Assembly (NCBI RefSeq): GCF_001598415.1
Contig: NZ_BCYX01000007.1
Coordinates: 101,617-165,616 of the forward strand
DNA: 64,000 nt
Source: Sphingomonas mali NBRC 15500
GTDB taxonomy: Bacteria; Pseudomonadota; Alphaproteobacteria; Sphingomonadales; Sphingomonadaceae
Direction: 5' to 3'
In this document: positions 1 through 7,829 of the stretch, in pieces
Position numbering within the stretch: the stretch's first letter is position 1
How the letters are laid out: the number at the start of each line of letters is the position of its first letter
Translations under genes and position numbers: made by a program
Notes under the pieces: model-generated
Seen by the model: the letters and a program-made list of their open reading frames with translations, nothing else
The model's database searches: none
Told to the model about the DNA's origin: nothing

Positions 1-462
1 GGCGATCGCCGCTTCGATGACGGTCATGTCCTGGCTGTTGTCGACGATCGGCAGCGCGATTTCGCTCTCGTGCGTGGTTTGGCCGGGAAACACCTTGAGC
101 ATTTCGTGGCCGACGAAATGCCATGCCTTGAGGTCGCGAAAGGCACGGGTGAGGCCGACCGCTTGCGGCGAATGGCCATGGAGCACCGCGCCCGCGTCGG
201 GAAACTGGCGATAGATCGCCAGATGGAGATGCGTTTCCGCCGACGGCCTGCCCGCGCCGACGACATGGCCATCCATGTCGAGTCGCAACACGCCTTCGTC
301 GCTCAGCCGCCCCTTGTGCCAGCCCGACGCGGTCACCGCGAAGCCGTCGTCGAGCCGGATCGAGTAATTGCCTGCCGTCGCCGGCGCCCAGCCGCGCGCG
401 TCGAGGCGGCGGCCCACCGCGATGATTCCGGCTCGTGCGGCGTCGAAGCTGGTCGTCGTCAT
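1..462 (-). CDS. mtnB: Methylthioribulose-1-phosphate dehydratase (MtnB), 3' part cut by window edge
   Basis: Class II aldolase-fold enzyme of the methionine salvage pathway; it dehydrates 5-methylthioribulose-1-phosphate in the cytoplasm. The first 154 residues are open with no stop to the window edge; the family is about 200 residues, so roughly 50 are missing. Visible family blocks are PATAGNYS (about 27-34), SGWHKGRL, SAETHLHL, and HGHSPQAVGLTR with the paired metal-binding histidines. The ATG at 462 is the first start of the frame. It is transcribed away from the pectin genes, and an operator-like palindrome at 617-630 lies about 155 bases upstream. A related class II sugar-phosphate aldolase is possible, but the motif order fits MtnB best. 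Confidence 0.85.
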   Translation of the reverse strand, partial: MTTTSFDAARAGIIAVGRRLDARGWAPATAGNYSIRLDDGFAVTASGWHKGRLSDEGVLRLDMDGHVVGAGRPSAETHLHLAIYRQFPDAGAVLHGHSPQAVGLTRAFRDLKAWHFVGHEMLKVFPGQTTHESEIALPIVDNSQDMTVIEAAIA

Positions 463-616
463 GCCGGCCACTTACGGCGAGTCGTGCCGACGCGCCAGCA
501 CGCGGTGGCTCCGGCAAAAAATCGGGCGCCACTCCGGATAGAGCCGCGCCCTTAGGGGAGGAAAGTGTAAGCGGCCAACCATGGGCCCGTCAGGGAGCAT
601 ATCGGCCAGCCACCAT

Positions 617-630
617 GGTAACCGGTGTCA
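617..630. promoter_or_regulatory. LacI-type operator (GGTAACCGGTGTCA)
   Basis: Palindrome centred on ACCGGT. It matches the sites in front of uxaC and uxaA. Read on the minus strand it is TGACACCGGTTACC, so by the orientation seen at the other sites it points towards mtnB rather than the GH28 gene. It could instead pair with 664-677 for repression by looping. Confidence 0.55.
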
Positions 631-663
631 AATGAAAGCGCAAGCGCGTTGCCTGCTTGCCAA

Positions 664-677
664 TGACACCGGTTTCC
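664..677 (+). promoter_or_regulatory. LacI-type operator before GH28 operon (TGACACCGGTTTCC)
   Basis: The 18-base string TGACACCGGTTTCCCATA starting here recurs exactly at 34032, before the FAH-family gene. The palindrome directly abuts a CATAAT -10-like box, so bound repressor would cover the promoter. The likely ligand-responsive binder is the LacI protein at 29972-31018. Confidence 0.7.
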
Positions 678-793
678 CATAATTCCTCCGCGCCGGGCGC
701 GCCTGCGTACATCCGGGCAGAAAACGTGGCGGCAGAGGGTCAAAAGGCCCCTGCGCCCATGTGCCCGTCGGCAGACTGGAGGGGATCGCACGA

Positions 794-2203
794 ATGCGAC
801 TGAACCGACGCCAATTGATCGCCACGGGCGCCGCGGGGGCGTCATTGCTGGCGCTGCCTGGCTGGGCGATGACCGCCGACCCCTGGGCCGGCGCCGCCGA
901 AATCCTGGCGCGCATCCGCCCGCCGCGCATTCCGGCACGCTCGGTCAGTATTGTCGATTATGGCGCGAAGGGTGACGGCGTCACCCTGAACAGCCGTGCC
1001 TTCGCGGCGGCGATCGCCGCGCTGGCGGGCAAAGGTGGCGGACGCGTAATCGTGCCTGCCGGTCGTTTCCTGACCGGGCCGATCCATCTCGACTCGAACA
1101 TCGAGCTCCATGTCGGCGACGGGGCGACCATCCTGTTCAGCACCGACCCGGCCGACTTCCCGATCGTGCTGACGCGGTTCGAGGGCGTCGAGATGATGGG
1201 ACTGTCGCCGCTCATCTACGCACACGGCAAACGCAACGTCGCGATCACCGGATCGGGCACGCTCGACGGTCAGGGCAGCGGCCGACATTGGTGGTCGTGG
1301 AAGGGGCCGTGGAAAGGCACGGTCGATGGTGGCTGGCGCGACGGCATGCCTAACCAGCTCGCCGCGCGTCGCCGGCTGTTCGACATGGCCGAGCGCCGCG
1401 CGCCGGTCGAAAAGCGCATATTCGGCGCCAGCGACTATCTGCGCCCCGCCTTCATCGAACCCTATGCCTGCGACAACGTGCTGATCGAGGGCGTCAAGTT
1501 GCGCGGCGCACCGTTCTGGCAGGTTCATCCGGTGTTGTGCCGCAACGTCATCGTGCGCAACCTCGATATCCTGGGGCATGGCCCCAACAACGACGGCTGC
1601 GACCCCGAATCGTGCACAGATGTGCTGATCGAGAACGTGCTGTTCGATACCGGCGACGATTGCATCGCGGTCAAATCGGGCCGCAACGAGGATGGCCGGC
1701 GAGTCGCGGTCCCGAGCCGTAATTTCGTCATCCGGGACTGCACGATGCGCGAAGGTCATGGCGGCATCACCATCGGCAGCGAGATTTCGGGCGGATGCAG
1801 TAACGTCTTTGCCGAGCGCTGCACCATGAACAGCCCCAATCTCGATTACGCCATCCGGTTCAAGAACAACGCGATGCGCGGCGGATTGCTCGAGGGCTTC
1901 CATTACCGCGACATCACCGTCGGCGAGGTCAAGCGTGCGGTGATCGCCTGCGACTTCAATTACGAGGAAGGCGCCAAGGGCGCATTCACGCCGGTGCTGC
2001 GCGACGTGACGATCCAGCGGATTGCGGCGCGCCGGTCGGTGATGGCGCTCGATGCGCAGGGACTGCCCAACGCACCGATAGAACGCCTGCGATTGAGCGA
2101 TTGCGCGTTCGACGGCGTCACCAGCCCGAGCACGATCGCTTATGCCAATGGATTGGTGGTCGACCGCGTGCGCGTCAACGGCGCTCCGGTCACTCACCTG
2201 TGA
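794..2203 (+). CDS. GH28 polygalacturonase, exported
   Basis: Glycoside hydrolase family 28 right-handed beta-helix enzyme that hydrolyses alpha-1,4-galacturonic linkages of pectin, probably in the periplasm. The 469-residue product begins with a Tat-like signal (NRRQLIATGAAG, then a hydrophobic stretch). The GH28 hallmarks are all present: NNDGCDPESC with D267, DTGDDC with D288 and D289, GHGG with H322, and RFKNN as the RIK-type motif. The start at 794 is chosen over an in-frame ATG at 761 because GGAGGGG lies about 9 bases upstream and the signal then begins properly. It is the first gene of a four-gene operon whose next start is 14 bases after its stop. Endo- versus exo-action cannot be told from the sequence. 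Confidence 0.93.
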   Translation: MRLNRRQLIATGAAGASLLALPGWAMTADPWAGAAEILARIRPPRIPARSVSIVDYGAKGDGVTLNSRAFAAAIAALAGKGGGRVIVPAGRFLTGPIHLDSNIELHVGDGATILFSTDPADFPIVLTRFEGVEMMGLSPLIYAHGKRNVAITGSGTLDGQGSGRHWWSWKGPWKGTVDGGWRDGMPNQLAARRRLFDMAERRAPVEKRIFGASDYLRPAFIEPYACDNVLIEGVKLRGAPFWQVHPVLCRNVIVRNLDILGHGPNNDGCDPESCTDVLIENVLFDTGDDCIAVKSGRNEDGRRVAVPSRNFVIRDCTMREGHGGITIGSEISGGCSNVFAERCTMNSPNLDYAIRFKNNAMRGGLLEGFHYRDITVGEVKRAVIACDFNYEEGAKGAFTPVLRDVTIQRIAARRSVMALDAQGLPNAPIERLRLSDCAFDGVTSPSTIAYANGLVVDRVRVNGAPVTHL

Positions 2204-2217
2204 AAAGGAGCGCGGGC

Positions 2218-4224
2218 ATGATGCGGACGGCGCTGGTCCTGGCAGCCTTGGCATTGCCGGGCGCGATGCCGGCGGAGGCGAAGGACGATAGCCGCAGCGC
2301 GTTGATCGCAGCACTCGACAAGGCCGCCGACGCGCGGCTCGATGCGCGCGCGGCCGCGGTCGCGCGGATCGCGACGCCGGCCGCGGCCGATGCGCGCAAG
2401 GCCTGGGTCAGGGCCGAAATCCTCAAGCGGATCGGCGGCCTGCCGCCCCGTACCGGACCGCTCGCCGCCAAGGTGACGGGCAGCTTTGCCGGCAAGGGCT
2501 TCCGCGTCGAAAAAGTGATGTTCGACGCCATGCCCGGCCAGCATATCACCGCCAATCTGTTCGTACCGACCGGCCGCACCGGCCCCTATCCCGCGGTGAT
2601 CGTCGCACCTGGCCATGGCCCCAACGGCAAGGCCGGCAATTACGCCTTCGCCGCCAGCTTCGCGCGCAACGGCATCGTCGCGCTCGCTTACGACATCGTC
2701 GGCGAAGGCGAGCGGATGGAATATTGGGATGCGATGACCGGGCGGTCGCGCGGCGAGCGGCCGACCGGCGACCACAGCATCGCCGGGTTCCAGACGATGC
2801 TGACCGGCGATCATCTCGCGCGCTATTTCATCAACGAGGAAATGCGCGGGATCGATTATCTCATTTCGCGCCGTGAGGTCGACGCGAACCGGATCGGTGC
2901 GTTCGGTTGTTCGGGTGGCGGTACCGCGACCGCCTATGTCGCGGCAATGGACGATCGCGTGCGGGCAGCGGGTGTCGCCTGCTATGTCAACGACTTCAAG
3001 CATCTGCTCGCCGGACCCGGGCCGCAGGATGGCGAACAGAGTATTCCGGGATTCATCAGCAGCGGACTCGACGTTCCCGACTGGGTCGAACTCGCCGCGC
3101 CTAAACCCTATGCGGTGATCTCGACCACCGAGGATATGTTCCCGTTCGAGGGCGCCAAGGCAGCGGTCGCCGAGGCCAGGCGTTTCTGGGGCGCCTATGG
3201 CAAGGCCGACCGGCTCGAATGGTATACCGGGCCCGGGCCGCATGGTGCGATCGCGCCGATGGCCAATCGGATCATCGACTTTTTCCGCCGCAACCTGCGT
3301 GCGACCGGGCCAGTCGTGCCGTTCGAGCGGCTCCAGCCCCCGCGGCCGGAGGATGTGTTGGTGACGCCGACCGGCCAGATCGCGACCTCGGGCGGTGGGA
3401 CGACGATCGCCGACATCAACCGCGCGCGCGCCAGGGCGATCGTCACGCCTGACTCGCCTCCCGCAAGGGTCCGCGAGGCGATACGCGCGCTGACCGGCGC
3501 GAAAGGCCTATCGGGGGCAGCGCCCGACGCGGATATCGGAGAGGCCGGGCGAATGACGCTCGCGCTTGCCAATGGCCCGCTCCAGGCGCGGATCAAGCGA
3601 GCGGCGGAGCCATCGGGCCGGATTCTGTTGCTGCTCGATCCTGGTACGCCACTCGACGCCCTGGCCGCGTCCAACGGCCGGATGGCGAAGCTTGCCGCTG
3701 CCGGCTGGACCGTCGTCGCGCTCCAGCCGCGCGGCGCCGACGGTAGCGAGGAGATCAAGTCGAGCCTGGTGGGCGACCAGAATCTGCTCGCGCTCAGGGC
3801 ATTGCTCGTCGGGCGTACGCTGACCGGGATTCGCATCGACGATGTGATCGCGACCATCGACTGGCTCGCCAGGCTCGAACCTGGCGCGCGGATCACCGTG
3901 GCGGCGAGCGGAACGATGGGGCCGATCGCCTTGCAGGCGGCAGCGCTCGACCCGCGCATCGCGGCGGTGCGGTTGACCGGCAGCCAGGTGTCCTTCCGCG
4001 ACGCCGTCAGCCGCCCGATCGCGCCCGACTTGCCGGCGATCGCGGTGCCGGGCGTGCTCAAGGCCTATGATCTGCGCGATGTCATCCGTGCGCTCGACGG
4101 GCGCCCGGTCGAGCTGGTCGCACCGGTCGACCCGGTCGGTGTGCCCCTTCGCGAAACCGAGGTGACGAGATTGATGCCCAAGGGCGCGACCTGGAGCTGG
4201 TCGGCAACGGAGATGCAGCCGTGA
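2218..4224 (+). CDS. Two-domain alpha/beta hydrolase, acetylxylan-esterase-like (putative pectin esterase)
   Basis: A 668-residue exported serine hydrolase. A signal peptide (about 1-21) precedes an alpha/beta hydrolase domain with nucleophile S232 in GCSGGG, acid D306 in TTEDMF and H342 in GPGPHG, a complete triad. Residues from about 390 onward form a second region with a hydrolase-like layout but no GxSxG, so it looks degenerate or structural. The domain resembles AXE1/CE-type esterases; removal of acetyl or methyl groups from pectin is an inference from the GH28, glycosidase and esterase neighbours. The start at 2218 is preceded by AAAAGGAG; the frame is open further upstream, inside the GH28 gene. 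Its stop overlaps the next start (GTGA). Confidence 0.75.
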   Translation: MMRTALVLAALALPGAMPAEAKDDSRSALIAALDKAADARLDARAAAVARIATPAAADARKAWVRAEILKRIGGLPPRTGPLAAKVTGSFAGKGFRVEKVMFDAMPGQHITANLFVPTGRTGPYPAVIVAPGHGPNGKAGNYAFAASFARNGIVALAYDIVGEGERMEYWDAMTGRSRGERPTGDHSIAGFQTMLTGDHLARYFINEEMRGIDYLISRREVDANRIGAFGCSGGGTATAYVAAMDDRVRAAGVACYVNDFKHLLAGPGPQDGEQSIPGFISSGLDVPDWVELAAPKPYAVISTTEDMFPFEGAKAAVAEARRFWGAYGKADRLEWYTGPGPHGAIAPMANRIIDFFRRNLRATGPVVPFERLQPPRPEDVLVTPTGQIATSGGGTTIADINRARARAIVTPDSPPARVREAIRALTGAKGLSGAAPDADIGEAGRMTLALANGPLQARIKRAAEPSGRILLLLDPGTPLDALAASNGRMAKLAAAGWTVVALQPRGADGSEEIKSSLVGDQNLLALRALLVGRTLTGIRIDDVIATIDWLARLEPGARITVAASGTMGPIALQAAALDPRIAAVRLTGSQVSFRDAVSRPIAPDLPAIAVPGVLKAYDLRDVIRALDGRPVELVAPVDPVGVPLRETEVTRLMPKGATWSWSATEMQP

Positions 4225-6644
4225 AGCGCTTGTTCTTCTGCCTGCTGCTGACATTGGGCTTCACCGCGCCCGCGCATGCTGCCTTGCGCCTGCCGGCTAC
4301 CGTGCCCGATCAGGTGCGCTGGGCGGCGGGCGAACTCGATCAGGCGCTCGCCCAACATCGCCTGACGCGTGCGAATATCGAGGCCACGGTGACCATCGCC
4401 GTGAAACCCGAACCCGACGATCAGGCGTTTGCGCTCGATCGGTCGGGGACGACGGTGACGATCGCGGCGGGTGGGCCGGCGGGAGCCAAATACGGCCTGC
4501 TCGAACTGGCCGAACAGGTGCGCGCCGCGTCGGGCGATAACTGGCGCGAGATCGTCGCCGGCCTGCGATCGACGAAGCAGAAGCCCTGGGTAGCGATCCG
4601 CGCCGACAATGCCTTCATCCACATCCATCCGTTCGTGCTCAACGACCTGACGATGTGGCGCGCCTATATCGATATGCTGGCGCGCAACCGTTTCAACATG
4701 CTCGACCTGCACGGCGCCTATGATCTCGACACGACCGGCTTTTCCAACCTCTACCCGATGCTGGTCCGGGTGCCCGGCTATCCCGGCGTCGGCAATCCGG
4801 CCGAGCAAGCGAAGAACCTGGCGTCGCTGAAAGCGATTGTCGCCTATGCCACCAGCCGGGGCGTTCGCGTCGCGCTGATGAATTATTCGATCAACGAGGA
4901 TCGCCCGCGTTCGCCGACCAAGCCGCCATCGCCGATCAAGGGTGTCCCGGCCGGGCAGATCGCGGACTATACCGCCAAGGCGACCGCGCAGCTGATCCGC
5001 GAGTTGCCCCAGCTCTACATGCTCGGCTTCCGCGTCGGTGAGACCGGGCAACCGGCCGATTTTTTCAAACAAGCCTATCTGCGCGGGTTCGCGATGGCGG
5101 GAAACAACTCGCTGCGCCTCTACACGCGCTCGTGGCTGACCTCGAAGGAGCAGCTCGAGCCGATCGCGGCGGCGGCGCCGGGCAAGTTCGACGTCGAGAT
5201 CAAATATAATGGCGAGCATCTCGGCCTGCCCTATCAGGCGATGCAGGAGCGGTTCGCGACTTATAGCTACGAACATTATCTCGACCGCCCGGCGGATTAC
5301 GGCATCCTGTGGCAAGTGCGCTCCAACGGAACGCATCGCTTCTGGTCCTGGGCGAATACCGATTTCATCCGCCAGACGGTGCGAACGTTCCGGCTGGGCG
5401 ACGCGCGCGGTTTCACGCTCGAATCGCCGGTCTCCTATTTCAGCCCCTATGCCGCGAAGATGTATCGGGCGCCGGCCGACCAGGCGGTGTTCCCGTACGT
5501 CTGGCAGAAGGACTGGATGTGGTATCTGGCCTGGGGAAGGCTGGGATACGATCCGGAGCTGCCCGAAGCGACGCTGATCCAGACATGGCGCGACCATTAT
5601 GGCGCGGGCGGCGATGCGGCCTATCGCGCTATGCAGGCGGCGAGCCGAGTGGTGCCTTTGGTCTATGCCTATCGCTTCATCGGCGCCGATCATCGCGATT
5701 ATTCGCCCGAGACGGAGACCGGCTATACGACCAACGACAGCGTGGTCGGGTCGCGCACGCCGATCCCGCTGAGCTTGCTGCAATATGCCCAGGACCAGAC
5801 CGAGGACGACCGCAGCTTCCTGCCCATCGACAAATTCGTGCTCGGCAAGATGGATGGCCTGGTGGATGGCCGCTACGGTCCGTTCGCGGTCGCTGCGCGG
5901 CTGCACGACGCGAGCGGCGAGGCGGACAGGGCGATCGCCGACATGCCACCGCTGACCGGCCGCGCGGCGGACGAATGGCGCTTGCTGCACACCGATCTGG
6001 CCGCGGCGGCGCGGCTCGGCGACTATCATGCCGATCGGATCGAAGGGCTGGTGTGGCTCGATCATGGCGTGCGAACCAACGAGCGCGGCGAGATCGACCA
6101 GGCCAATGTCCTGCTCAAGCGCTCGCGCGACGCCTGGGCGGCGCTCGCAGGGTTAGCGGACCCGGTCTATCAGCCGCTCAACAATCCGCTGCGCCGGCAA
6201 AAGGCGTTCAGCTGGGGACCGGCGCTGGCCGACCTGGAAAAGCTCGATGCGACGACCGAGGATCTGTGGAACGCCCGGCCCAAGGGCGCGCATCATAATC
6301 CGCTGCTGCTGACCGACACCGACAAGGGCGGGACCGGCGGGCTCGGCGTCGCGGGGCAACCGACCTATCGTATCGCGGCGGACGGCAAGAGCATCGCGGT
6401 GACCGCCAAGGCCAGTGCGGCACGGCCGATCGACCGCGTGATCCTGTGGTGGAAGCCGTTGCCGAGCGATGCGCATTGGCGTGCGCAGGAGATGATCATG
6501 GGCAATGACGGCTGGCGCGCGGAAGTACCGTTCACGCGCGAAGGGCTGATGTATGCGGTCGAGGTGCAGGACGTGGGCGGCAATGCGCGCAGCTTCCCGC
6601 TCCAGGCCGAGACGCGGCCCTTCTGGGTGATCGATCCGCGATGA
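4221..6644 (+). CDS. Exported glycoside-hydrolase-like protein, alpha-glucuronidase-like layout, family uncertain
   Basis: An 807-residue product with a clear signal peptide ending around APAHA. Residues about 25-125 resemble the alpha/beta N-terminal domain placed before many GH TIM barrels (GH20, GH67, GH84, GH115). A barrel-like region follows with MLARNRFNMLDLHG, FRVGETG (E274) and KYNGEH (E332), then a helical region and a small C-terminal beta domain. E274 and E332 are candidate catalytic acids, but no named family was recognised with certainty. The GTG start overlaps the previous stop and the end overlaps the next start, so it is translationally coupled within the operon. Activity on uronic-acid side chains or acidic oligosaccharides is an inference from context. 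Confidence 0.6.
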   Translation: MKRLFFCLLLTLGFTAPAHAALRLPATVPDQVRWAAGELDQALAQHRLTRANIEATVTIAVKPEPDDQAFALDRSGTTVTIAAGGPAGAKYGLLELAEQVRAASGDNWREIVAGLRSTKQKPWVAIRADNAFIHIHPFVLNDLTMWRAYIDMLARNRFNMLDLHGAYDLDTTGFSNLYPMLVRVPGYPGVGNPAEQAKNLASLKAIVAYATSRGVRVALMNYSINEDRPRSPTKPPSPIKGVPAGQIADYTAKATAQLIRELPQLYMLGFRVGETGQPADFFKQAYLRGFAMAGNNSLRLYTRSWLTSKEQLEPIAAAAPGKFDVEIKYNGEHLGLPYQAMQERFATYSYEHYLDRPADYGILWQVRSNGTHRFWSWANTDFIRQTVRTFRLGDARGFTLESPVSYFSPYAAKMYRAPADQAVFPYVWQKDWMWYLAWGRLGYDPELPEATLIQTWRDHYGAGGDAAYRAMQAASRVVPLVYAYRFIGADHRDYSPETETGYTTNDSVVGSRTPIPLSLLQYAQDQTEDDRSFLPIDKFVLGKMDGLVDGRYGPFAVAARLHDASGEADRAIADMPPLTGRAADEWRLLHTDLAAAARLGDYHADRIEGLVWLDHGVRTNERGEIDQANVLLKRSRDAWAALAGLADPVYQPLNNPLRRQKAFSWGPALADLEKLDATTEDLWNARPKGAHHNPLLLTDTDKGGTGGLGVAGQPTYRIAADGKSIAVTAKASAARPIDRVILWWKPLPSDAHWRAQEMIMGNDGWRAEVPFTREGLMYAVEVQDVGGNARSFPLQAETRPFWVIDPR

Positions 6645-7735
6645 TCGCGCGGGCCCCTCTCGCGCTGCTGCTCATGGCGGGCGTCGCCGCCGCGGCTACG
6701 CGGCCGTTGCCCGTCACGATCCGCGAGCAAGGCGTACTCTATACCGGCGGCGAGGTGTCGGGCGACGGCATGTCGGGCCAGATGCACGTCTTCTACCAAA
6801 TCCCGGCGCGCGTGCCGCCGCGCCATTATCCGATCGTGTTCATCCATGGCAGCCGGCTGACCGGCGCCGGGTTCCTCGGCACGCCCGATGGCCGCCCCGG
6901 CTGGGCGACCTGGTTCGTGTCGCGCGGCTGGCCGGTCTATGTCGTCGATCAGCCGGGCAAGGGGCGGTCGGGCTATTTCCCCAAGGCCTATGGTCCGCAG
7001 GAACATGACCCCAGCCGCAAGCAGATCGTCGAGCGCTTCACCGCGAGCCAGACGATCACGCCCACGCCCTGGCCAACCGCCAAGCTGCACACGCAATGGC
7101 CGGGCACCGGCCTCCCCGGCGATCCCGTGTTCGAGCAATTCTTCGCGTCCGAAGTCGCCAACATGCCCGACGTCGACATGCAATATGCGCTGACGACGCG
7201 CGCGGTGACCGAGTTGCTGAGAAAGATCGGCCCTGCGATCATCGTCACGCATTCGCAGGCCGGGCCGCTCAGCTGGATGATCGCCCAGGCCAATCCGGGG
7301 CGGATCAAGGCGATCATGGCGGTCGAGCCGACCGGCAATGCCAGCCGCGCGGGCAAGGGCCCGGCGACGCCGTGCGGGATCACCGACGCCTGCCTCACCT
7401 TCACCCCCGCTTTGCCCGATGCCGCCGCGCTCGGCATGACGCGGACACCCGAGAAACAGGCGATGGGGGTCGATTGCTGGTTGCAGCCGTCGCCGCGCTA
7501 TCGCCTGCCCTGGTTGGCGGGCACGCCGATCCTGATCGCGTCGGGCGAGGCATCGTATCACGCCGGCCAGGATTATTGCACCTCGGCTTTCCTGACTCAG
7601 GCGGGCGTGCCCAACGACTATGTCTATCTGCCCACCGTCGGTATCCGCGGCAACGGGCATATGCAGATGCTCGAGAAGAACAATCTGGAGATCGCCGCCT
7701 TCTACGAAAAGTGGCTGTTGAGGCGGATCCGATAA
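6641..7735 (+). CDS. Exported alpha/beta hydrolase (esterase)
   Basis: A 364-residue hydrolase with an N-terminal signal peptide (MIARAPLALLLMAGVAAA). The oxyanion segment is FIHGSRLTG, the nucleophile lies in VTHSQAGP, and a C-terminal histidine lies in RGNGHMQ. The substrate is unknown. As the last gene of the GH28 operon (ATGA overlap with the glycosidase-like gene) it probably removes an ester decoration of pectin fragments. The Thr-His-Ser-Gln-Ala elbow departs from the usual GxSxG at its first and last positions, which is known among hydrolases of this type. No terminator is obvious before the operator at 7765. Confidence 0.7.
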   Translation: MIARAPLALLLMAGVAAAATRPLPVTIREQGVLYTGGEVSGDGMSGQMHVFYQIPARVPPRHYPIVFIHGSRLTGAGFLGTPDGRPGWATWFVSRGWPVYVVDQPGKGRSGYFPKAYGPQEHDPSRKQIVERFTASQTITPTPWPTAKLHTQWPGTGLPGDPVFEQFFASEVANMPDVDMQYALTTRAVTELLRKIGPAIIVTHSQAGPLSWMIAQANPGRIKAIMAVEPTGNASRAGKGPATPCGITDACLTFTPALPDAAALGMTRTPEKQAMGVDCWLQPSPRYRLPWLAGTPILIASGEASYHAGQDYCTSAFLTQAGVPNDYVYLPTVGIRGNGHMQMLEKNNLEIAAFYEKWLLRRIR

Positions 7736-7764
7736 GCGGCCGAAAAGGCCCGAAAAATCGTTAT

Positions 7765-7778
7765 TGATACCGGTGTCA
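7765..7778 (+). promoter_or_regulatory. LacI-type operator (TGATACCGGTGTCA)
   Basis: Nearly perfect 14-base palindrome in the gap before the LamG-domain gene, directly followed by a CATAAG -10-like box at 7777-7782. The layout matches the sites at 664 and 34032, so the downstream gene probably belongs to the same LacI regulon. Confidence 0.75.
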
Positions 7779-7829
7779 TAAGTTTCTATCGATCGGTCGC
7801 CCGCAAGGGCTTGGGAGAGTCGGCCGCCA

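Larger units (their letters stand above)
463..793. other. Divergent intergenic region, mtnB / GH28 gene
   Basis: This 331-base gap separates mtnB (minus) from the polygalacturonase gene (plus). It holds two LacI-type palindromes (617-630 and 664-677, centres 47 bases apart) and a CATAAT box at 678-683 that would serve as a -10 element for the plus-strand gene. No further coding potential was recognised. Confidence 0.6.

Noticed and set aside
842..2314. Long minus-strand open frame opposite the GH28 gene (490 codons)
   Set aside because: It is a GC-rich shadow of a gene with complete GH28 catalytic motifs and has no recognisable protein features.
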